Below, one piece after another: positions 1 to 6,163 of a DNA stretch of 16,514 bases. The notes below the pieces were generated by a model. The model did no database searches and was not told the DNA's origin. It saw only the letters and a list, made by a program, of their open reading frames with translations. Position 1 is the first letter of the stretch. Every line of letters begins with the position of its first letter. Position numbers and translations under genes: made by a program. Source of the DNA: an uncultured Bacteroidia bacterium. GTDB taxonomy: Bacteria; Bacteroidota; Bacteroidia; Bacteroidales; UBA932. The DNA lies in assembly GCA_902795785.1 (NCBI GenBank), contig CADBMK010000048.1, positions 1-16,514 on the forward strand, written 5' to 3'.

Positions 1-185
1 ATCCTCTCGCTCATGACAAGGCACACTTTGTATTCATTTCAGAGCCTCAGCTCTGGTATAGGGTAGGCCAGCACTTCGGCGTTGATAACCTTAATGTAGG
101 TGGTGAGGTTGAGCTTTCATACAACTTCGCAGGCTGCCATGGTTTCAAGTGCCGTCCTTGCCTTGGTGTTAAGTGGGATTTCTAA
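1..185 (+). CDS. DUF5020-like outer-membrane protein, C-terminal fragment
   Basis: Partial gene entering from the left edge; the reading frame starts at base 3 and stops with TAA at 183-185, giving about 60 residues. Visible pieces are FISEPQLWYRVGQHFGV, then GGEVELSYNFAG, then GVKWDF at the very end. Alternating hydrophobic and polar residues and a terminal phenylalanine are typical of outer-membrane beta-barrels recognised by the BAM machinery. The SEPQ.W, GGE.E.S.NF.G and GVKW.F pattern resembles the DUF5020 family of Bacteroidota, which is related to the Tsx nucleoside channel. A Cys-rich stretch (AGCHGFKCRPC) lies in the penultimate strand region. The family assignment is from memory of its C-terminus and only a third or less of the protein is present, so the substrate cannot be stated. 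Confidence 0.6.
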   Translation, partial: PLAHDKAHFVFISEPQLWYRVGQHFGVDNLNVGGEVELSYNFAGCHGFKCRPCLGVKWDF

Positions 186-202
186 AATTTTTTAGAAAAA
201 CA

Positions 203-233
203 TTTGTTTAGTAAAAACTCTTTCCTATATTTG
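203..233 (+). promoter_or_regulatory. Bacteroidota-type promoter for the leader RNA / cysK
   Basis: TTTG at 203-206 and TATATTTG at 226-233, separated by exactly 19 bases, is a perfect match to the -33/-7 promoter known for the primary sigma factor of Bacteroides. Transcription would start near 238-241, about 55 bases after the DUF5020 stop, and reads into the structured RNA and towards cysK. Confidence 0.75.
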
Positions 234-238
234 TTCCA

Positions 239-387
239 GACGAAACGAAAATGAACAAGTTTTATTCTACATACTGTTGTTGCAAGACCGACCTGAGGAA
301 TTGGTTCGGTTCTGCAGCCGTGTAGGATAATCTGAAAGAGATACACGATAGCGACCTGCCAATTCATTTTGGCGGGTCGTTTTTTTT
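239..387 (+). ncRNA. Candidate structured RNA: free small RNA or cysK leader
   Basis: About 149 bases between a strong promoter and a strong intrinsic terminator, with no convincing small ORF. It folds into one long rod: 262-271 pairs with 321-330 (10 pairs, one G-U); 279-284 pairs with 313-318; 286-293 pairs with 303-311 with a single bulged T at 305; the loop is 294-302. An asymmetric internal loop (272-278 against 319-320) interrupts the rod. A second short hairpin, 319-324 with 342-347, would compete with the base of the rod. It ends only 35 bases before the cysK start codon, so it is either a stand-alone small RNA or an attenuating leader for cysK-cysE. I do not recognise it as a named riboswitch or as a confirmed 6S RNA. 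Pairings were found by eye, without energy calculation. Confidence 0.55.
352..387 (+). terminator. Intrinsic terminator upstream of cysK
   Basis: Arms 352-362 and 369-379 form an 11-pair stem (one G-U) around the 6-base loop 363-368, followed by eight T at 380-387. It is a textbook Rho-independent terminator. Because cysK starts at 423 and no good promoter is visible between 388 and 423, cysK may depend on readthrough here. Confidence 0.85.
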
Positions 388-422
388 ATTGTCAGGGATA
401 TAATTTTTTAAACTAAATTGAT

Positions 423-1337
423 ATGATACATTCATCACTCACCGAACTTATCGGTAACACTCCACTTGTTGAGATCAAAGGTGTAGAAGGCGCAAAGGCC
501 AGAATCGTCGTAAAGGTTGAATCATTCAATCCGGGCGGCAGCGTCAAGGACCGCATCGCCCTTGCAATGATTGAGGACGCTGAGGCAAAGGGCTTGCTGA
601 AGCCAGGCGCCACCATCATCGAGCCTACCAGCGGAAACACTGGTGTAGGACTTGCCTGGGTAGGCGTGGCAAAAGGATATAAGACAATCCTTACCATGCC
701 TGATACGATGTCCCTGGAGCGCAGGAACCTTCTCAAGGCATATGGCGCTACCCTCGAACTCACTCCGGGTGCAGAAGGCATGAAAGGCGCCATTAAGAAG
801 GCGGAAGAACTTCGTGACAGCATTCCTGGCGCTGTTATCCTCGGCCAGTTCGTGAATCCGGCCAACCCTGCCATGCACGAAAAGACAACCGGAGAGGAAA
901 TTTGGAAGGATACTGACGGAAAAGTTGATATCTTTATAGCCGGTGTCGGAACAGGCGGTACCGTGAGTGGAACGGGAAAGGCCCTCAAGGCCCATAATCC
1001 AGGCGTGAAGGTTGTTGCCGTGGAGCCGTTCTCTTCTGCTGTCCTCTCGACGGGAATCCCTGGAAAACACAAGATTCAGGGCATTGGAGCGGGTTTTGTT
1101 CCTGATACCTATAATGCATCGGTTATTGATGAGATTCTTCCTGTAAAGGACGAAGAGGCCTTTGCAGGGACAAAGTTCCTTGCCAAGGAAAAGGGCGTCC
1201 TTGTTGGTATTTCTTCAGGCGCTGCCTTCCATGCGGCCGTAACCCTTGCAAGAAAGGAGGAGAATGCCGGCAAACTGATTGTCGCCCTCCTGCCAGATAC
1301 GGGAGAACGTTATCTCTCAACCGGAATATTTGAATAA
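423..1337 (+). CDS. cysK: Cysteine synthase (O-acetylserine sulfhydrylase) CysK
   Basis: Cytoplasmic PLP enzyme that makes L-cysteine from O-acetylserine and sulfide, the last step of cysteine synthesis. The 304-residue length fits the CysK family (about 310). Motifs are in order: IGNTPLV at 10-16, the PLP lysine K42 in GGSVKDR, the substrate loop TSGNTG at 69-74, a QFVNPANP segment from 142, the PLP-phosphate loop GVGTGGT at 174-180, IQGIGAGFVP near 220, and a late SSGAA that contacts the PLP ring nitrogen. The ATG at 423 is the natural start because family proteins begin a few residues before the IGNTPLV motif. The ORF is followed after one base by the serine acetyltransferase gene, so the two form one operon and probably one complex. 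CysK rather than CysM is inferred from the overall motif set and the partnering; the CysK/CysM split is not certain by eye. Confidence 0.95.
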   Translation: MIHSSLTELIGNTPLVEIKGVEGAKARIVVKVESFNPGGSVKDRIALAMIEDAEAKGLLKPGATIIEPTSGNTGVGLAWVGVAKGYKTILTMPDTMSLERRNLLKAYGATLELTPGAEGMKGAIKKAEELRDSIPGAVILGQFVNPANPAMHEKTTGEEIWKDTDGKVDIFIAGVGTGGTVSGTGKALKAHNPGVKVVAVEPFSSAVLSTGIPGKHKIQGIGAGFVPDTYNASVIDEILPVKDEEAFAGTKFLAKEKGVLVGISSGAAFHAAVTLARKEENAGKLIVALLPDTGERYLSTGIFE

Positions 1338-1338
1338 T

Positions 1339-2097
1339 ATGATAAAAGCACCATCACCGAAAGCATTGGAGAAGATAATGGACCTGGTTAAGTTCATTAT
1401 CTTCCCTGATTATTCCGACATTCCTTCATGGACTGACGGCCCGGCGGCTCTCAGGGAAATCCTTACTGCCCAGCTGATGACGGTCTCCGTGGACAATCCA
1501 GGAGAGATTGCCTCCAAACTTGTTGAATCCCTTCCGGAAATCGGCAGGCTTATCAATACGGACGTAAGGGCAGTGGCCCATAACGACCCGGCCGTTTGCG
1601 ACCTGGGTGAAGTAATTCTGAGCTATCCTCTTACCAGGGTGATGCTCCATTACCGGGTAGCCCACCGCCTTTATGAACTGGGAGTGCCACGCATTCCAAG
1701 AATGCTCACGGAGAGGGCGCATGGTCAGACCGGAATCGACATACATCCGGCGGCAAAGATAGGGGAGTACTTCGCAATAGATCACGGTACCGGAGTCGTC
1801 ATCGGCGCCACGTCCGTAATCGGAAATCACGTGATGCTCTATCAGGGCGTCACCCTCGGAGCCAAGAACTTCAGTTACGATCCGGATGGTCATCCGATAG
1901 ACACCCCAAGGCATCCTATACTCGAAGACAATGTTACCGTATACTCAAATACGTCAATCCTCGGCCGCGTCACCATCGGCCACGATACGGTCATAGGAGG
2001 TAACATCTGGCTCACGCATAGCGTGCCTCCTTATTCGAAGCTGGTCCAGGGCAAGGCCCTGGAAGAGAGTTTCGGTTCGGACGGGGCTGGTATTTAA
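1339..2097 (+). CDS. cysE: Serine O-acetyltransferase (CysE/EpsC type)
   Basis: Makes O-acetylserine from serine and acetyl-CoA, the substrate of the preceding cysK. It has 252 residues: an alpha-helical N-terminal half (about 1-125) and a left-handed beta-helix of hexapeptide repeats beginning near GIDIHPAAKIG (132-142). The catalytic Asp-His pair is seen as IDHGTG (D148, H149), and RHP and GNIW.THSVPP segments follow. The chain ends in Gly-Ile; a C-terminal isoleucine is the residue that serine acetyltransferases insert into the CysK active site to form the cysteine synthase complex. ATG 1339 is chosen, one base after the cysK stop; an in-frame TTG at 1279 lies inside cysK and would add 20 residues unlike the family. 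A bidirectional terminator follows directly. Confidence 0.93.
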   Translation: MIKAPSPKALEKIMDLVKFIIFPDYSDIPSWTDGPAALREILTAQLMTVSVDNPGEIASKLVESLPEIGRLINTDVRAVAHNDPAVCDLGEVILSYPLTRVMLHYRVAHRLYELGVPRIPRMLTERAHGQTGIDIHPAAKIGEYFAIDHGTGVVIGATSVIGNHVMLYQGVTLGAKNFSYDPDGHPIDTPRHPILEDNVTVYSNTSILGRVTIGHDTVIGGNIWLTHSVPPYSKLVQGKALEESFGSDGAGI

Positions 2098-2100
2098 CGG

Positions 2101-2137
2101 AAAAAGACTGGAATTCAATTCCAGTCTTTTTCTTTTT
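2101..2137. terminator. Bidirectional intrinsic terminator
   Basis: Perfect 14-pair inverted repeat (2101-2114 with 2118-2131) around a 3-base loop; the stem itself starts with five A and ends with five T, and more T follow to 2137. It can end cysK-cysE transcription on the plus strand and the rpsT/tRNA-Pro transcript on the minus strand. It abuts the CCA end of tRNA-Pro. Confidence 0.85.
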
Positions 2138-2213
2138 GGTCGGGATGATGCGACTCGAACGCACGACCCCCACGTCCCGAACGTGGTGCGCTAGCCAACT
2201 GCGCTACATCCCG
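2137..2213 (-). tRNA. tRNA-Pro, anticodon CGG
   Basis: On the minus strand the acceptor stem is CGGGATG paired with CATCCCG, with discriminator A at 2140 and an encoded CCA at 2137-2139. The anticodon stem CCACG/CGTGG encloses the loop TTCGGGA, giving anticodon CGG, which reads CCG proline codons. C1-G72 with A73 is the expected proline identity set. The T arm carries TTCGAGT. Its 5' end is one base away from the T-run of the hairpin behind rpsT, and no promoter of its own is visible. Confidence 0.93.
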
Positions 2214-2214
2214 T

Positions 2215-2242
2215 AAAAAAAAGAGCTGCCGTTGCAGCTCTT
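2215..2242 (-). terminator. Terminator-like hairpin after rpsT
   Basis: Arms 2234-2242 and 2221-2229 form a 9-pair stem (AAGAGCTGC with its complement) around a 4-base loop; on the minus strand the stem runs into a T-run ending at 2215. It would end the rpsT transcript, but tRNA-Pro starts right behind it on the same strand, so some readthrough seems needed. Confidence 0.75.
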
Positions 2243-2250
2243 AGTTTTCT

Positions 2251-2505
2251 TTACGCAAGCTTGTTGATGTACATTGCGATACCGCTCTTGAGGTTGGCTG
2301 CCTTGTTCTTGTGGATAAGACCAATCTTTGCGAGCTTGTCGATCATCGCATATACCTTTGGAGCTCCTGCCTGTGCGGCTGCCTTGTCGGTAGTATTTCT
2401 GATCGCACGGATAGCGTTTCTTGTTGTCTTTGCATAATATTTGTTATGCAATCTGTGCCTCTCGCTCTTGCGGATGCACTTCTCTGCTGATGCGTTATTT
2501 GCCAT
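2251..2505 (-). CDS. rpsT: 30S ribosomal protein S20
   Basis: Primary 16S rRNA-binding protein of the small subunit, needed early in assembly. 84 residues, the usual size, and very basic. It begins MANNASAEKCIRKSERHR and contains the family stretches KTTRNAIRAIRNTTDK near 26-41 and LIHKNKAANLKSGIA near 63-77. The ATG at 2503-2505 is supported by the conserved MAN start. It lies 22 bases downstream of tRNA-Glu on the same strand and is very probably transcribed together with it from the promoter at 2631-2661. A terminator-like hairpin follows within 10 bases of the stop. Confidence 0.97.
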   Translation of the reverse strand: MANNASAEKCIRKSERHRLHNKYYAKTTRNAIRAIRNTTDKAAAQAGAPKVYAMIDKLAKIGLIHKNKAANLKSGIAMYINKLA

Positions 2506-2527
2506 TGTTATTTATTTTAATATTTAG

Positions 2528-2599
2528 TAGTGGGTAGGAGAATCGAACTCCTATTACAGGAATGAAAATCCTGGGTACTAACCGTTATACGAACCCACC
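2528..2599 (-). tRNA. tRNA-Glu, anticodon TTC
   Basis: On the minus strand the anticodon stem CAGGA/TCCTG encloses TTTTCAT, giving anticodon TTC (glutamate GAA/GAG). The D arm is GTATAACGGTTAGTAC, the T arm AGGAG-TTCGATT-CTCCT. The acceptor is GGTGGGT against ACCCACT, so the outermost pair as drawn is G-U; the exact ends could shift by one base. The discriminator is A at 2528 and no CCA is encoded, unlike the neighbouring tRNA-Pro. Confidence 0.92.
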
Positions 2600-2630
2600 A
2601 GGCTCCGATTGCTATCTGCAAATCGGAATG

Positions 2631-2661
2631 CAAAGGTAGATAATTTTTTTATCTCTCCAAA
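2631..2661 (-). promoter_or_regulatory. Promoter for tRNA-Glu, rpsT and tRNA-Pro
   Basis: Read on the minus strand, TTTG (2661-2658), 19 bases, then TACCTTTG (2638-2631): a perfect Bacteroidota -33/-7 pair. Start of transcription would be near 2624-2626, about 25 bases before the tRNA. The spacer contains a 6-base inverted repeat (2638-2643 with 2649-2654). Confidence 0.75.
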
Positions 2662-2668
2662 ATCTTTT

Positions 2669-3667
2669 TTACTCTTTCCATTCGAAAGAATAGAGCAAAG
2701 ACTCCACCTGCCTGAGATACTGACGTTTGTCGTATTTAGGCGCGTACACGAAGCACTCGAGTACGATGACGTTATTGCCGCTCTTATCGTAGAATGAATG
2801 TGATACGAACGGGCCGCCCATATAATCGTTGTGAACCTCCCACTGGCCGCGTGTCTCGGCGAATGTCCTGCCCTTGTACTTGATGAAGTTAACGGTAGGA
2901 GTGTCGAAGTCCGTCGTGGTCATATATGTGCCTTCGAACATGCCAGGGACGTTGTTCATAAGGACTTCGTTCCTCTTGGCGATGATCTTTTCCGTGGTGA
3001 ACGGATTGCTGTCCGCAACAGGGTATTTGTAGATGAAAACGCCCTGGTTTGTGAACTGCTTCTCGTCAGCGATCCATATGAAGTCGTCTGTCTTCTTCTT
3101 GAGCCTGTAGCCGTTAGGGAAATGCATGGTTCCGTCTCCAAGGAATTCGAGGACCTGATTTGCAAGGCTGCGTTCCTCGTAGTGTCTGGTGTTGGAAATC
3201 ACCCTGTCACGCTCGGCCTGTTCTATTGAACTTACGATAATGCCAGCGTTCCTGCTGAAGATGGCCTCCGCAGAATCGGCTGTGGCTGCGCTGATCTGTA
3301 TGACGCACTGAGGTGCAGCCCAGACATCGTTCCTGAAGAAAATGCCCTGCTTCTGCACCTGTGGGTTCACGTCGTAGATGATGATGTTCCTGTGAACCTT
3401 GAAGAGTTTGCCGAAGCCGGAAGGAGAAACGTTTACAAGTGAGTAGAGAGGCTCTTTCTGAGGGAGGTGCGGACAGTCTGCCGCGAGGACGTCGCGGATG
3501 TCGTTGCCCGGCTTTCCCTGCCAGAGGTCCTTGTCAATGACCACGAACACTTCGCCGGCCTTTCCGCTGATGTTAGGAAGGAGGCTCTTTGGCGCCTGCT
3601 GGTTATTGCTGCAGCCACTTAGGACTGCCACCGCAAGAATGCTCAGGATTGTAAAAGTCTTTTTCAT
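2669..3667 (-). CDS. DUF4837 family lipoprotein
   Basis: 332 residues with a lipoprotein signal: MKKT start, hydrophobic stretch to about 15, and lipobox LSGC with the lipidated cysteine at C19, so the mature protein is anchored in the envelope. The rest is soluble, with no other membrane segment. Length, the N-terminal GKAGEVFVVIDKDLW segment and the C-terminal region around PFVSHSFYDKSGNNVIVLECFVYAP agree with DUF4837, a Bacteroidota family of unknown function. It is the last gene of the operon, 6 bases after the rseP stop; the envelope protease and murein-type genes upstream suggest a cell-envelope role, but that is inference. The family name is from recognition, not a search. No terminator is clear behind it; the next promoter begins within 15 bases of its stop. 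Confidence 0.8.
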   Translation of the reverse strand: MKKTFTILSILAVAVLSGCSNNQQAPKSLLPNISGKAGEVFVVIDKDLWQGKPGNDIRDVLAADCPHLPQKEPLYSLVNVSPSGFGKLFKVHRNIIIYDVNPQVQKQGIFFRNDVWAAPQCVIQISAATADSAEAIFSRNAGIIVSSIEQAERDRVISNTRHYEERSLANQVLEFLGDGTMHFPNGYRLKKKTDDFIWIADEKQFTNQGVFIYKYPVADSNPFTTEKIIAKRNEVLMNNVPGMFEGTYMTTTDFDTPTVNFIKYKGRTFAETRGQWEVHNDYMGGPFVSHSFYDKSGNNVIVLECFVYAPKYDKRQYLRQVESLLYSFEWKE

Positions 3668-3673
3668 AATTAT

Positions 3674-4999
3674 TTAGTGCATTAATCGTCCTATATCATT
3701 GCCGAAGGCCAGGATCATAAGGCCGAACAGCAGGATCATTCCGATGATCTGGGCAGCAGTGAGGAATCTGTCGCTTGGCTTGTGCCCGGTAATCATCTCG
3801 TAAACCGTGAATACTATGTGTCCTCCGTCAAGCCCCGGAATAGGAAGAAGATTCATCACTCCGAGCATGATTGAAAGGAGGGCGGTGTAGGTCAGGAAGG
3901 CGTACCAGTTCCACCTTGACGGGAATACCTGGCCGATGGCTATGAAACTGCCGACGGATTTGTAGGCCTTGGTGGACGGGGTGGCTACAAGGCGAAGGTC
4001 CCTGACGTAGCCTCCGATTGAAGAGAACATCTTTTTGGTTCCCTCCGGGATTGCCTTGATGAAGTTGCCGTAGGTCCTGTGGACGAACGGATACTGCTCC
4101 ATATATACTCCGAGCATTCCGGTGGAATCCACCTGCAGGTCCACTCCAAGTGTATCGGCTCCGCGGACCACCGTGGCTTCAAGACTCCTGCCCGCATTGG
4201 TGTGGAGCATCTTTGCGATGTCCTGCCTGTAAGGGGTGGCGGTGCTGTCAAGCGCTATGATGCGGTCTCCGCGTACGAGTCCCGCCGCGGCGTTGTGCGA
4301 TGTCGCCGGCACCGAGTCGATGACAAACGGCAGGGCCACGTCGAACATGAACGGGGAGTTGAGCACTTCGCCGATCCTTGCCTGGTCTATGTAGATGGAA
4401 ACGGTGTCCGAGTTGCGCAGTACGACTGCTTTGTGCACGTTGCGCCTGGCCAGATCGGCCTGAAGCATGCCGAAGTCTTCAGGAACGTAGTCATCGTACC
4501 GTATTATCCGGTCTCCGGTGCGGAAGCCCATGTCGTAGGCGAGTTCGTTGACGTAGATGTCATTGTCCGCCTTGATGTAGCCCTCTCCCCAGATGGAAAG
4601 TATCATCGAGAAGGCGAGGATTGCGAAGATGAAATTGTAGAGTACGCCTCCGGCCATGACCAGAAGCCTCTGCCAGGCCGGTTTCGTCCTGAATTCCCAG
4701 GGTTTCGGGTCCTGTTTCATAGTGTCAAGGTCAAGGGATTCGTCAATCATTCCGTTGACCTTGCAGTAGCCGCCGAGAGGCAGCCAGCCTATGCCGTATT
4801 CGGTCTCGTTGTTTTTGAACCAGGGACAGAGTTTGGAAAACCATCCTGTCTTTGTGGAGAGAAGCTTTATGCCTCCAATGTCCATGAACAGGAAGAACTT
4901 GTCAACACGGATGCGGAACAGCTTTGCAAAGGTGAAGTGTCCGCTTTCGTGAATGACGATAAGGATGGCGAGTGCCAGTATGACCTGTAGTGCTTTCAT
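3674..4999 (-). CDS. rseP: Site-2 intramembrane zinc protease RseP
   Basis: Membrane metalloprotease that cuts transmembrane anti-sigma factors and signal-peptide remnants. 441 residues, normal for the family. The first membrane helix carries the zinc site HESGH at 17-21, and the third metal ligand lies in NLLPIPGLDGGH with D391. A PDZ-like region is seen around 205-300 (for example GLVRGDRIIALDS near 243-255). Further membrane segments lie near 112-136, 367-390 and 412-433. The start at 4997-4999 places the HExxH in the first helix as expected. It follows dxr with a 9-base gap, the common dxr-rseP pairing of bacteria. The long cytoplasmic insert after the first helix (about 45-105, with FKNNETEYGIGWLPLGGY) is typical of Bacteroidota versions. 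Its substrate in this organism cannot be told from the window. Confidence 0.93.
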   Translation of the reverse strand: MKALQVILALAILIVIHESGHFTFAKLFRIRVDKFFLFMDIGGIKLLSTKTGWFSKLCPWFKNNETEYGIGWLPLGGYCKVNGMIDESLDLDTMKQDPKPWEFRTKPAWQRLLVMAGGVLYNFIFAILAFSMILSIWGEGYIKADNDIYVNELAYDMGFRTGDRIIRYDDYVPEDFGMLQADLARRNVHKAVVLRNSDTVSIYIDQARIGEVLNSPFMFDVALPFVIDSVPATSHNAAAGLVRGDRIIALDSTATPYRQDIAKMLHTNAGRSLEATVVRGADTLGVDLQVDSTGMLGVYMEQYPFVHRTYGNFIKAIPEGTKKMFSSIGGYVRDLRLVATPSTKAYKSVGSFIAIGQVFPSRWNWYAFLTYTALLSIMLGVMNLLPIPGLDGGHIVFTVYEMITGHKPSDRFLTAAQIIGMILLFGLMILAFGNDIGRLMH

Positions 5000-5008
5000 T
5001 CGAAGGGT

Positions 5009-6163
5009 TTATTTGCAGCGCTCGGCGGCTTTCCTGTAAACCTCGTCGTTGGTTGAAAAAATGTCGTCAAGCGTTGGGTTTTCGATGAATTCCACGTCCG
5101 CCATCATGTCTGCGGCGATGTCGGAAATGTCGTAGAATCCAATTTTATCCTTCAAGAATGCTGCCACACATGCTTCGTTGGCTGCGTTGAGGGCGCAGGG
5201 AATGTTGCCTCCGCGGCTGATGGCGTCGAAAGCCAGGCCGAGGGCAGGGAATTTCTCTTTGTCGGGCTCGAAGAATGTCAGTTTGCCAAGTTCGGCAAAG
5301 TTGAGTTTCTTATTGTTGAGGCTGAGCCTTTCAGGAAAACTGAGGGCAAGCTGGATAGGCTCCCTCATATCCGGGCATCCCAATTGGGCGATAACGGCTC
5401 CGTCCTTGTATTCCACCATCGAGTGAATGACTGATTCCGGATGTACCACGATGTGGATGTCTTCCGGAGCGGTGTTGAACAGCCATCGGGCTTCAATCAT
5501 CTCGAATCCCTTGTTCATCATCGTGGCTGAGTCTATGGTAATCTTGGCACCCATGCTCCAGTTAGGGTGCTTGAGGGCCATGTCTTTTGTGGCTCCCGCT
5601 ATCTTTTCCTTCTCCCAGAGACGGAAAGGTCCGCCTGAAGCGGTCAGATGGATTTTTTCGATACTGTTGCCCTGAGCGCTCAGAAGGCACTGGAATATTG
5701 CCGAGTGCTCGGAGTCCACAGGAAGGATTGGCGCCTTGTATTGCTCTGCGAGTCCCATCACCAGCGAGCCTGCCGCAACAAGGGTCTCCTTGTTTGCCAG
5801 GGCGATGATCTTGCCGGCCTTGATGGCCGCGATAGTAGGCCTGAGTCCGCTGAATCCGACCATTGACGCCACCACGATGTCAACGTTCGGCGATGTCACA
5901 AGGTCGCAGGCGCTCTGGATGCCGGCCCAGACCTTGATACCCTTGTCCTGAAGGGCGTCGGCCACCTGACGGTATTTTTCTTCGTTGCAGATTACGGCGT
6001 GGTTTACATCGAACTCGATGGCCTGCTCGATAAGCAGGTCCGCGCTGTTGTTGGCTGTTATTAACTCTACTTCAAACAGGTCTTTGTGCTGACGGACTAC
6101 ATCGAGGGTCTGTCTGCCGATCGAACCCGTCGAGCCTAGAATTGCGATTCTTCTTTTTCTCAT
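5009..6163 (-). CDS. dxr: 1-deoxy-D-xylulose 5-phosphate reductoisomerase
   Basis: Cytoplasmic NADPH enzyme converting DXP to MEP, the committed step of the non-mevalonate isoprenoid pathway; it feeds undecaprenyl phosphate and quinone synthesis. 384 residues, full length. Motifs: NADPH loop GSTGSIG at 10-16, ANKET at 123-127, metal ligands D150 and E152 in PVDSEHSAIFQ, then HPNWSMGAKITIDSATMMNKG starting at H199, with the phosphate-binding N217 and K218 and the third metal ligand E221. VHPESVIHSM follows, where Glu replaces the Gln seen in many homologues. The start codon overlaps the stop of the upstream peptidase-like gene by one base (TAATG), a sign of translational coupling. All key residues are present, so it should be active. 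Confidence 0.97.
   Translation of the reverse strand: MRKRRIAILGSTGSIGRQTLDVVRQHKDLFEVELITANNSADLLIEQAIEFDVNHAVICNEEKYRQVADALQDKGIKVWAGIQSACDLVTSPNVDIVVASMVGFSGLRPTIAAIKAGKIIALANKETLVAAGSLVMGLAEQYKAPILPVDSEHSAIFQCLLSAQGNSIEKIHLTASGGPFRLWEKEKIAGATKDMALKHPNWSMGAKITIDSATMMNKGFEMIEARWLFNTAPEDIHIVVHPESVIHSMVEYKDGAVIAQLGCPDMREPIQLALSFPERLSLNNKKLNFAELGKLTFFEPDKEKFPALGLAFDAISRGGNIPCALNAANEACVAAFLKDKIGFYDISDIAADMMADVEFIENPTLDDIFSTNDEVYRKAAERCK

Noticed and set aside
239..387. T-box, SAM riboswitch or 6S RNA in the cysK leader
   Set aside because: No T-box sequence or SAM core could be recognised, and although the rod with an internal loop recalls 6S RNA, the length and bubble do not let me claim it.
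413..1072. Long open frame on the minus strand opposite cysK
   Set aside because: Its translation has no recognisable motif and it is fully opposite a clear cysK; a codon-bias shadow.
1279..1338. Upstream TTG start for the serine acetyltransferase
   Set aside because: It lies inside cysK and adds residues unlike the family; ATG 1339 is one base after the cysK stop.
2609..2797. 62-codon plus-strand frame across the tRNA-Glu promoter
   Set aside because: It is opposite the end of the DUF4837 gene and the promoter, with no motif.
4079..4990. 303-codon open frame on the plus strand opposite rseP
   Set aside because: The opposite strand encodes RseP with intact HExxH and LDG motifs; the plus frame has no family resemblance or promoter.
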